The notes under the pieces are model-generated. The model was not told the origin of the DNA. It saw only the letters and a program-made list of their open reading frames with translations, and did not search any database. Below are positions 1-5,242 of a DNA stretch of 5,242 nucleotides, piece after piece. The DNA comes from an uncultured bacterium (GTDB lineage: Bacteria; Planctomycetota; UBA1135; GCA-002686595). The translations under genes were made by a program, and so were the position numbers. The first letter of the stretch is position 1, and every line of letters begins with the position of its first letter. The stretch is taken from positions 1-5,242 of the forward strand of contig CAJXRJ010000550.1 of NCBI GenBank assembly GCA_913058555.1, written 5' to 3'.

Positions 1-2091
1 GGCAGGGACCAAGTGGCGGTGGACACGGCCGCAGGACCGAGAATCTTCGGCGATCTCCGCATGCCGAAGTCGATCAGCGAATCGGGAAAGGCGGCCGACG
101 ACTACCTCGGGCACCTGGCACGCCTCGATGGCCTGTGCCCCCCCGCAGGCTCACAGCTGATGCTGAGGCACCCCGGTGCAGGCGACGCCGTGCTCTCTTT
201 CCCCATCCCCACCCTTGGTGCAAAGCAAGGCTCCTTCGCGATCCTGGGGACCGACTTCAACGGCATCACGGCGCTCGCTTCGGTCGCGGCGCCAGAGTCC
301 ACGGACGCGACTTGGTACGGCAAGGTCTGCGAGCCCATCGACCAAGTCGCGCTCCAGCTCACCGCTGCCCCTGACAAGAAGCGCTACACCTGCAAGATGC
401 CCGACGCACTGTTCGAGTCCGCCGAAGGCCACAGCATCACCCTCGTCCTGGAGTCCCACGCCGTGGCCGCTCCCCTTCCAACGCGGAAGGCCGCGGGGGG
501 GGGCGGCCTCCTCGTCCCCGTCGAAGCGTTCCCCGAGTACGTACACCTTGAAGGCCCCGCTGAACAGCTCGACATCCGCCCCACCATGGGCCCCGGCGCA
601 GCCTGGGGCGACGTAAACGAAGACGGCTACCTGGATCTTTTTGTGCCCCAGGGCGGCGGGCGCGATGGCAGCGCCTCCCTTCGTGATCGCCTTTGGCTAG
701 GCGCAGCCGACGGCACCTTCCAGGATGCGACGGCCTCCGCTGGGCTCGCCACCGGTGGCGCCGGCATGGGAGCACTTTTTGTGGATCTCAACGGCGACGC
801 GCACCTCGATCTCTACGTCGCAAACTACGGCCAAGACCGCCTATTCCTGGGGAAGGGCGACGCGACCTTCGACAACGCGACGGAGCTCCTTCCGAAACTC
901 GACCTTTGGAGCGCCAGCGTCATCGCGGGCGACCCCGACAAGGACGGAGACCTCGATCTCTACATCACGAGTTACCTCGACTACGACCCAGAGAAGATGC
1001 CGCCCTCGGACCACTTCGACCGCTACCAGCGCGAGGACCCCGTCGAGATGCTGCCGTTCGCTTTCCCCGGCGCGCGCAACGTGTACCTACAGAACCGGCT
1101 TGCCGAGACCGGCAAGCTAACCTTTGAGGACAAGACCGAAGCACTCGGGCTCCTCGATGCTGTCGGGCGCGGCATGCAGGCGACCTTCTGGGACTTCGAC
1201 GGGGACGGCGACGACGACCTCTACATCGCCAACGACGTCTCGCCCAACGTGCTCTTTCGAAACGAGGGAGACGGGACCTTCAAAGACGTGTCCTTCGCGA
1301 CTGGCCTTGACGACCCCCGCGGCGGCATGGGCCTCGCAATCGGCGACGTCGACCAAGACGGCGACGACGATGTGTTCCTTACGAACTGGCAGCTCGAGGC
1401 GAATGCGCTCTACCTGAACGCCCTCGTATCCCACCAAGGGCGCAAGCGCCGTCGCGCGGCGTTCCACGACTCCACCGTGAAATCCGGCCTCGGCCCCTCG
1501 GGCGTCGGCAAAACCTCCTGGGGCGCGGAACTATTCGACCTCGACCTCGACGGCAACCTCGACCTCTACGTCGCCAACGGCTACACAAGCCCGGACTACG
1601 AGAGCACCGGCATTTGCGTCGGGCAGACTGACCTTCTCTTCCTGGGCGACGGGCGAGGACGCTTCACGCCAGCGAACGACCTCGCCCCCGCGGCCATGTT
1701 GGTGAACCGCGCATCCCGGGGCGCCATCGGCGCCGACTACGATAGGGACGGCGATATCGATCTGGTGGTCACTTCGAACAACGGCCCGCTCGTGCTCCTG
1801 CAGAACCGTGCGAAGCGCAAAGGCAACTGGCTTGGCGTTCGATTGAACGACGCGGGCTCCAAGAACCGCTTCGCCATCGGCGCCCGGGTCCAGGTCACGA
1901 CCAGCGACGGGGCGGTGCGTATCGGCACGGTCCGTGCGGGGCATGGATACCTCACCGGCGGCGCTCCGGAGCTGCACTTTGGCGTCGGCGACGTGACCGG
2001 GGAGGCCACCGTGCAAGTCCAATGGCCCAATGGCCGAGTCTCGAAGTCCCAGGTCGAGGTTGGCAACTGGCACACGATCGACGCTGAGTAG
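1..2091 (+). CDS. CRTAC1-like FG-GAP/VCBS beta-propeller protein with ASPIC/UnbV domain, 5'-partial
   Basis: This is probably an exported calcium-binding beta-propeller protein of the CRTAC1/ASPIC-UnbV type, acting outside the cytoplasm. No enzymatic role can be read. The frame is open to the window edge and codes for G-R-D-Q before a GTG at 13. That GTG has an AGGGA four bases upstream, but a start there would leave no signal peptide, so a start further upstream is more likely. Counting from the GTG, residues 1-180 match nothing I recognise and end in a four-glycine linker (162-165). Seven Asp-rich loops of the DxDxDGxxD type begin near residues 200, 258, 307, 394, 445, 509 and 575, which fits one seven-bladed propeller. 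Residues 605-677 are ASPIC/UnbV, with N-R-F-A-I-G-A-R-V, G-H-G-Y-L-T-G-G, H-F-G-V-G and W-P-N-G. The protein ends a few residues later at TAG, the usual position for this family. Spacing of the loops is uneven (49-87 residues), so some blades carry insertions. Family assignment is firm; function is not. Confidence 0.9.
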   Translation, partial: GRDQVAVDTAAGPRIFGDLRMPKSISESGKAADDYLGHLARLDGLCPPAGSQLMLRHPGAGDAVLSFPIPTLGAKQGSFAILGTDFNGITALASVAAPESTDATWYGKVCEPIDQVALQLTAAPDKKRYTCKMPDALFESAEGHSITLVLESHAVAAPLPTRKAAGGGGLLVPVEAFPEYVHLEGPAEQLDIRPTMGPGAAWGDVNEDGYLDLFVPQGGGRDGSASLRDRLWLGAADGTFQDATASAGLATGGAGMGALFVDLNGDAHLDLYVANYGQDRLFLGKGDATFDNATELLPKLDLWSASVIAGDPDKDGDLDLYITSYLDYDPEKMPPSDHFDRYQREDPVEMLPFAFPGARNVYLQNRLAETGKLTFEDKTEALGLLDAVGRGMQATFWDFDGDGDDDLYIANDVSPNVLFRNEGDGTFKDVSFATGLDDPRGGMGLAIGDVDQDGDDDVFLTNWQLEANALYLNALVSHQGRKRRRAAFHDSTVKSGLGPSGVGKTSWGAELFDLDLDGNLDLYVANGYTSPDYESTGICVGQTDLLFLGDGRGRFTPANDLAPAAMLVNRASRGAIGADYDRDGDIDLVVTSNNGPLVLLQNRAKRKGNWLGVRLNDAGSKNRFAIGARVQVTTSDGAVRIGTVRAGHGYLTGGAPELHFGVGDVTGEATVQVQWPNGRVSKSQVEVGNWHTIDAE
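495..503 (+). repeat. G9 homopolymer inside the first gene
   Basis: Nine consecutive G residues lie in the codons for the A-G-G-G-G linker before the propeller. The reading frame has sensible codon use on both sides, so the run is in frame as given. A run of this length is prone to polymerase slippage in the cell and to miscounting in sequencing. Confidence 0.9.
610..1764 (+). repeat. Seven FG-GAP/VCBS calcium-loop repeats within the first gene
   Basis: Seven copies of an Asp/Asn/Gly-rich loop start at 610, 784, 931, 1192, 1330, 1522 and 1720. Examples are DVNEDGYLDL, DPDKDGDLDL, DFDGDGDDDL and DYDRDGDIDL. In this family the Asp/Asn residues at positions 1, 3, 5 and 9 bind calcium between strands of a propeller blade. 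The second copy (DLNGDAHLDL) has Ala in place of the usual Gly at position 6. Seven copies match a closed seven-bladed propeller. Confidence 0.85.
1825..2043 (+). other. ASPIC/UnbV domain coding segment
   Basis: This segment encodes the C-terminal domain that follows FG-GAP repeats in CRTAC1-like proteins. Visible conserved elements in order are N-W-L-G-V-R-L, N-R-F-A-I-G-A-R-V, R-A-G-H-G-Y-L-T-G-G, L-H-F-G-V-G and V-Q-W-P-N-G-R-V. All blocks are present and in frame, so this gene is intact up to its stop. The biochemical role of the domain is not established. Confidence 0.85.
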
Positions 2092-2312
2092 CCGAGGCAG
2101 ACGTCTCCGGCATCGCCGTCGGCTCGCGGACGTTTGGGCCTCCGGTGCCTGTCGCGGGAACCCAGAGCACGATCTGCCTGACGGGGGCCATCGACCGCTA
2201 CGACGGGCCCGGCCAGGTTGGTGAGTCGTGGTCGGTCCAGCCCAGGCATCGAGTGTCTGTTGACCCGCCGCCGGGCCAATCGAGCCGCTTCACCACCGGC
2301 GTCACCGTTTAG
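2088..2312 (+). pseudogene. Remnant of the C-terminal domain seen at the end of the second gene
   Basis: The frame starting at 2088 is open to TAG at 2310-2312, with a TGA just before it and no credible start codon or ribosome site. From 2109 it reads GIAVGSRTFGPPVPV, then CLTGAIDRYDGPGQV, then GESWSVQPRHRV and finally RFTTGVTV before the stop. The first 33 or so residues match the end of the second gene (GIAVGSQTFGPQVPV...CLTGPIGRYDGP) at about 26 of 33 positions, with one extra Ala codon. My hand alignment gives about 80 of 98 identical bases. In the first 15 codons eight of ten differences are synonymous third-base changes, so both copies were under coding constraint for a long time after they split. 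The later GESW...RHRV...FTTGVTV part resembles the usual end of this planctomycete-type tail. About 30 residues between GPGQ and GESW seem to be missing, as does the whole first half of the domain. It is most likely a gene fossil, or a tail once fused to the upstream gene. Confidence 0.72.
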
Positions 2313-2330
2313 CTGCGGTAACGTCTCACG

Positions 2331-2364
2331 GTGGGCGCTGCTTCGATGGCGGCCGTGGGCGCTG
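2331..2364. repeat. 10-bp direct repeat, two copies
   Basis: GTGGGCGCTG occurs exactly at 2331-2340 and again at 2355-2364, 24 bases apart start to start. It could be a small duplication or a paired binding site, or chance in GC-rich DNA. No function can be assigned. Confidence 0.5.
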
Positions 2365-2540
2365 GATCACTCCGCCCCGTGGTCGGCTCGAAGCGGGCGA
2401 GCAGCGTGCCTAGGGGGTCCGTACCCGAGCATTCGGGCCTGACGCCCGTGGGCCAATGCTGGCCCCGGGAGCCAGAACGGCGAGGAAGCCCGAACCCGAC
2501 AGGGAGCCCCGCCGTCCGACCGGCAGTTCGTCCGAGCCCG

Positions 2541-2560
2541 GGCGGGATCGGCGGGATCGG
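2541..2560. repeat. 9-bp tandem repeat, just over two copies
   Basis: GGCGGGATC is repeated head to tail at 2541-2549 and 2550-2558 and is followed by GG. It lies in the gene-free stretch and looks like a slippage-type duplication. Confidence 0.6.
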
Positions 2561-2681
2561 ACGCAACCGAATAAGCGTCAGGCATCGCGACCCGCCGCTG
2601 CGCCTCCCCTGTTCGCGCCCATCGGATTCGCGTCTACTCGTGCGAGGCCCGAGGCGCTCCCTGCCGTAAAAACCACGGTCC

Positions 2682-2715
2682 CCCATCGGCCCTCCGAGCC
2701 CCCTGGCTCGATGGG
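2682..2715 (+). promoter_or_regulatory. Hairpin in the leader of the second gene
   Basis: Two nested inverted repeats are visible. CGAGCC (2695-2700) pairs with GGCTCG (2705-2710) across a four-base loop. CCCATCG (2682-2688) also pairs with CGATGGG (2709-2715). The two arms share bases 2709-2710, so they are either alternative folds or one stem with a bulge on its left side. There is no T-run after it, so it is a poor candidate for an intrinsic terminator. The right arm covers the GGGAG upstream of the ATG at 2725, so it could mask that ribosome site if that start is used. Any regulatory role is inference. Confidence 0.4.
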
Positions 2716-2740
2716 AGTCGCCCCATGGGAGGATCGCCCC
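2711..2740 (+). repeat. Imperfect tandem duplication carrying two ATGs before the second gene
   Basis: ATGGGAGTCGCCCC (2711-2724) is followed directly by ATGGGAGGATCGCCCC (2725-2740). The two units are identical apart from T in the first and GAT in the second between GGGAG or ATGGGAG and CGCCCC. The second ATG is in frame with the downstream gene and the first is not. The duplication explains why an in-frame ATG and an SD-like GGGAG appear upstream of the better start at 2755. Confidence 0.75.
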
Positions 2741-2754
2741 AGCCCCAAAGACCC

Positions 2755-2820
2755 ATGACTCGCACCTACTTGCTCGCGTTCCCCGCCCTGTACGCAGGCC
2801 TCATGGCCCATGGAGCGGCC
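2755..2820 (+). other. Predicted Sec signal peptide coding segment
   Basis: The encoded 22 residues have a short polar start with one Arg (MTRT), a hydrophobic core (YLLAFPALYAGLMA) and a small-residue end, H-G-A-A, before Q-Q-F. A lipobox Cys is absent, so a lipoprotein signal is unlikely. The exact cleavage position is a judgement by eye. Confidence 0.7.
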
Positions 2821-5235
2821 CAGCAGTTTCCCTTGGGGGAACGCACCCCGCTGACCTTCCAACTCACCAAGACGCGCCAGCCCACGCCTGGCGACTTCAA
2901 CGGGGACGGCTCGATCGACGTCCTTGTTTCGTCCGCAGAGACCGCTGGTCTCAGTTTGCTCCGCGGTGATGGTCAAGGCGCCTTCGCCGATCCGTTGCGG
3001 GTCACGGGTTTCGAGAACATCGTGATCGACTTTGCCACCGCGGACCTCGATGGCGATGGAGATCTCGACGTCGCGGCCCTCCTCGGCGAAGGAGCGGACG
3101 GCCCCCAACGCCTCGTACGACTGAGCAACGACGGCACCGGGAGCTTCACCGAAGAGACGATCCAAGAGAACACGGTCCTCTTCCAGTCCCTTGAAGTGGC
3201 TGACCTGAACGGAGACGGCGCCGCGGACCTCGTGATCAACCGGCTCATCGGTGGCGCCTACGAGCTTGTCTACCTCGCAGCGCAAGGCGCGGGCTACACG
3301 TCCACGCCATTCTTCCTCGCGGACAGCAACTCAGCAGACTTCACGATCGCCGACGTGGATGGCGACGGGATCTTGGACCTGGCCACGGATTCCGGGCCCC
3401 AAGCCGGCCTCCTCTACACCAGGGGCCTTGGGGGCGGCGCCTTCGCCCCTGGCGTCCCGATCCAGGCGGCGGGCGGAACCACGATCCAGTATCCGTCAAG
3501 GTTGCTCGACATCGATGGCGACGGGGACACGGACTGCCTCCAACTCACCGGCATGGCCATGCGCTACTTCGATGGCCTCGGTGGCGGCTCGTTCGCGTCC
3601 CCGGTGATCATCGGAGGGAACAGCTTCGTCTCAGCGACGAGGATCCTGGATGTCGAAGGAGACGGCGACCTGGACGTGGTCAACGTGCAGCTCTTCGGGC
3701 CGCCGCCGTTCTTCATGTCCGAAACAAAGGCCTACCTCCAGAGCTCCCCCGGGACCTTCGGCCCTGGCGTGGCCACGACAGCGAACATCGATCCGGAGGG
3801 TGCCCTGGCGGACATCGATGGCAACGGACGCGCGGACATGATCTCCGGGGGCGGGACGACAGACGTCCCCCTTGTGTGGCAGTTGAACAACCTATCGGCC
3901 GCAAGCGGGTTCTTCGATACGAGGGACTTCCTGTCGCCGTCGCCGTTCTTCACCGTGTTCAGGGTGGCACCCGGCGACCTCGACGGAGATGGTGACGAAG
4001 ACGTGGCACTCTCCACGGGCGGCGACGGCACGGTCGGCTGGATTGAGAACCTCGCCCCGGCCGTGACCGCGCCCCCCGAAGTGCTCTTCACGACCTCCAT
4101 GGGCGCCGGCAACCTCCACGTATTGGACGTGGACGGGGACTTGGACGCAGACATTGTGGTCGAGTCACCGACGAGTGCCGCCCTGTCCGAATTCTGGCTC
4201 AACGACGGCAACCTCTCCTTCTCGAGGGCCTCGTCCTTGACGGCGATTGGCGCCGGAATCGTTCTCAACTTTCACGTGGAGGACATGGACGGAGACGGGG
4301 ACGCCGACGTTCTCATCTCAAGGTTCACGGGCGGGTTTGGCGACCAGGAGGCGCAGCTCTACACGAACAATGGCGGCGCGGCCTCGTTCACCCCAAGCCT
4401 TGCTATGGATAGCGCCATCCGCGCCGTCGACGTGCGCGTCGGCGAGTTCAACGGCGACAGCATCCGCGACCTGGTGATCACCCGGTTCATTGGGCTGGCA
4501 CAACGCTACCGCCTCGAGATCTACCCGGGCCTCGGCAATGGTGCGTTCGGTGCTGCGATGATGGCCCCCGGGCTCGCTCGGTCCCGCCGCGTATCCGTGG
4601 GCGACTTCGATTCGGACGGCCTGACGGATCTCTTTGTGTGGGATACACAAGACGGCATTGTCCTGCGCAGGGCCATGGGCGGAGGGACCTTTGATCTTCC
4701 GGTGCAGCTCCTCGACGAGCCCGTCTCCGTCAACACCGCTGCGGTGCTCCCCATCGACTTCGACGCGGATGGGGATACGGACATCCTCTACCCGGCGTCC
4801 GCTTTCGCCTTCAACCTCCCGAAGATTGCAGAGCAATTGGCGGGAGGTGTCATGCGCGATGGATTCCCCATCAGTGGAGCGGCCATCTTCACCAGCTCAG
4901 CCCCTCAGTTCGGCGACCTCGACGGGGACGGCGACAAGGAGCTGCTCACCTCCGGGTTTGGCACCGCGAATGCCTACGAGAATTTCGGCATCGTCAACGT
5001 CGGCTCCTCGTTCTGCACGGGGCCGCCATCTTTCCGCGCAACGCTGACCGCCGTCGGCACGGAGGTTCTGGCCGATAACCGGATCACGCTCGTGGCCGCT
5101 GGTATCCAACCGAACGTGTTCGGAATCGCCGTCGGGTCCCAGACGTTCGGTCCGCAGGTTCCCGTCGGAACCCAGGGGCTGCTTTGCCTGACGGGGCCCA
5201 TCGGCCGCTACGACGGGCCGGACTGCAGGATCTGA
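2755..5235 (+). CDS. Secreted FG-GAP/VCBS protein with 14 repeats and a C-terminal tail domain, probably frameshifted at its end
   Basis: This encodes an exported, calcium-binding beta-propeller protein, probably acting at the cell surface or in adhesion. No catalytic motif is visible. I prefer the ATG at 2755, because it begins directly with a signal peptide (MTRT, then a hydrophobic run YLLAFPALYAGLMA, with possible cleavage after G-A-A before Q-Q-F). The alternative ATG at 2725 adds M-G-G-S-P-Q-P-Q-R-P, has GGGAG seven bases upstream, and lies in a tandem duplication. Counting from 2725, calcium loops start at residues 57, 107, 160, 210, 262, 309, 363, 418, 468, 520, 574, 627, 678 and 731. 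Weaker copies are DVEGDGDLD (309), DIDGNGRAD (363), DVDGDLDAD (468) and EFNGDSIRD (574). Fourteen blades about 52 residues long fit two seven-bladed propellers. Residues 757 to the end form a tail domain with Cys764 and Cys821. The last residues D-C-R-I and the TGA appear to follow a one-base deletion. The gene has about 440 bases of non-coding DNA upstream, so it probably has its own promoter. Confidence 0.9.
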   Translation: MTRTYLLAFPALYAGLMAHGAAQQFPLGERTPLTFQLTKTRQPTPGDFNGDGSIDVLVSSAETAGLSLLRGDGQGAFADPLRVTGFENIVIDFATADLDGDGDLDVAALLGEGADGPQRLVRLSNDGTGSFTEETIQENTVLFQSLEVADLNGDGAADLVINRLIGGAYELVYLAAQGAGYTSTPFFLADSNSADFTIADVDGDGILDLATDSGPQAGLLYTRGLGGGAFAPGVPIQAAGGTTIQYPSRLLDIDGDGDTDCLQLTGMAMRYFDGLGGGSFASPVIIGGNSFVSATRILDVEGDGDLDVVNVQLFGPPPFFMSETKAYLQSSPGTFGPGVATTANIDPEGALADIDGNGRADMISGGGTTDVPLVWQLNNLSAASGFFDTRDFLSPSPFFTVFRVAPGDLDGDGDEDVALSTGGDGTVGWIENLAPAVTAPPEVLFTTSMGAGNLHVLDVDGDLDADIVVESPTSAALSEFWLNDGNLSFSRASSLTAIGAGIVLNFHVEDMDGDGDADVLISRFTGGFGDQEAQLYTNNGGAASFTPSLAMDSAIRAVDVRVGEFNGDSIRDLVITRFIGLAQRYRLEIYPGLGNGAFGAAMMAPGLARSRRVSVGDFDSDGLTDLFVWDTQDGIVLRRAMGGGTFDLPVQLLDEPVSVNTAAVLPIDFDADGDTDILYPASAFAFNLPKIAEQLAGGVMRDGFPISGAAIFTSSAPQFGDLDGDGDKELLTSGFGTANAYENFGIVNVGSSFCTGPPSFRATLTAVGTEVLADNRITLVAAGIQPNVFGIAVGSQTFGPQVPVGTQGLLCLTGPIGRYDGPDCRI
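2893..4941 (+). repeat. Fourteen FG-GAP/VCBS calcium-loop repeats in the second gene
   Basis: Loops of the D-x-D/N-G-D-G-x-x-D type start at 2893, 3043, 3202, 3352, 3508, 3649, 3811, 3976, 4126, 4282, 4444, 4603, 4756 and 4915. Spacing is 47-55 residues, much more even than in the first gene. Clear copies are DLDGDGDLD (second), DLNGDGAAD (third), DIDGDGDTD (fifth) and DMDGDGDAD (tenth). The final copy ends in Glu (DLDGDGDKE) instead of Asp. Confidence 0.9.
4993..5235 (+). other. C-terminal tail domain of the second gene (possible sorting or anchoring module)
   Basis: After the last propeller loop the protein reads S-S-F-C-T-G-P-P-S-F, then L-A-D-N-R-I-T-L-V-A-A-G, then FGIAVGSQTFGPQVPVG and LCLTGPIGRYDGP. 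I know this kind of tail (a Cys near its start, N-x-I/L-T-L, F-G, L-C-L-x-G-x-I-G-R) at the end of many unrelated large extracellular proteins of planctomycete-type bacteria. In those it continues past GPGQ to a W-rich segment and ends near F-T-x-x-V-T-V. Here it stops right after GP. A sorting or surface-anchoring role is a guess from its repeated C-terminal position in different proteins. Confidence 0.6.
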
Positions 5236-5242
5236 CCCGGCC

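Larger units (their letters stand above)
2313..2681. other. Intergenic stretch without a convincing gene
   Basis: Possible frames here on both strands encode low-complexity Arg/Pro/Gly/Ser-rich peptides with no recognisable motif, no ribosome site and no agreement in codon use with the flanking genes. I see no tRNA, no terminator with a T-run and no convincing sigma-70 promoter. The stretch may be further decayed sequence from the gene whose tail survives at 2088-2312, but nothing recognisable remains. A weak hairpin (CCCGA at 2425-2429, TCGGG at 2434-2438, four-base loop) is the only fold in its middle. Confidence 0.6.

Noticed and set aside
1531..2073. Minus-strand frame rich in V-E-V repeats opposite the first gene
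   Set aside because: It is the antisense image of the DLDLDGNLDLYV coding repeat, with no start signal and no family match.
2425..2438. CCCGA-GCAT-TCGGG hairpin as a terminator
   Set aside because: The stem is only five pairs and no T-run follows, so it is not distinguishable from chance in GC-rich DNA.
2218..2442. Plus-strand frame of 74 codons overlapping the tail remnant
   Set aside because: The overlapping frame at 2088-2312 has clear homology to the second gene, so this one is a shadow.
2309..2686. Minus-strand 125-codon frame in the gene-free stretch
   Set aside because: Its Arg/Gly/Pro composition is what random GC-rich DNA gives, and no motif or start signal supports it.
2456..2758. 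100-codon plus-strand frame across the gene-free stretch, ending in an ATGA overlap with 2755
   Set aside because: The product is Arg/Pro-rich low complexity with no motif, no ribosome site precedes it, and base use by codon position is unlike the two genes. The overlap is kept only as a note about the start region.
2578..3285. Long minus-strand open frame (235 codons) opposite the start of the second gene
   Set aside because: Its Val/Glu/Ala-rich patches are the reverse complement of the Asp-Gly-Asp repeat codons, and it has no recognisable domain. GC-rich repeats keep the opposite strand free of stops.
2893..4941. Regularly spaced similar DNA motifs as a CRISPR array
   Set aside because: The repeats are in-frame codons for calcium loops about 150 bases apart with varying bases. 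They are not identical short repeats separated by spacers.

Overview
The window is GC-rich DNA with strong G/C preference at third codon positions. It holds two large plus-strand genes for secreted-type, calcium-binding beta-propeller proteins, separated by about 660 bases with no convincing intact gene. The FG-GAP/VCBS proteins, and above all a C-terminal domain of the form G-I-A-V-G-S...LCLTGPIGRYDGP, resemble large extracellular proteins I know from environmental Planctomycetota. Bacteria of the Myxococcota or Acidobacteriota type cannot be excluded. There is no marker gene, so the taxonomy is an inference from memory of the families.

Layout. (1) 1-2091: a CRTAC1-like protein, open at the left edge and probably missing its true N-terminus. 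It has an unassigned region of about 180 residues, seven Asp-rich FG-GAP/VCBS calcium loops and a C-terminal ASPIC/UnbV domain. (2) 2088-2312: an open frame with no good start, overlapping the end of gene 1 by four bases. It is a shortened copy of the C-terminal domain found at the end of gene 2. I read it as a gene fossil, or as a tail lost from gene 1 by a frameshift. (3) 2313-2754: a gene-free stretch with small direct repeats, a hairpin and a tandem duplication that copies an ATG just before gene 2. (4) 2755-5235: a protein with a signal peptide, 14 evenly spaced FG-GAP/VCBS loops (about 52 residues apart, which fits two seven-bladed propellers) and the C-terminal domain. Its last five codons look like the product of a one-base deletion, because restoring one base lets the frame run on to the window edge as in the fossil copy.

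Both genes read the same way and encode the same general kind of protein: exported, calcium-stabilised propellers that probably act at the cell surface or in adhesion. Nothing here assigns an enzymatic activity or a pathway. The most interesting content is the pair of C-terminal domains. One is decayed and one appears frameshifted. Together they outline a conserved tail that may be a sorting or anchoring domain, and they record repeated loss of it in this locus.
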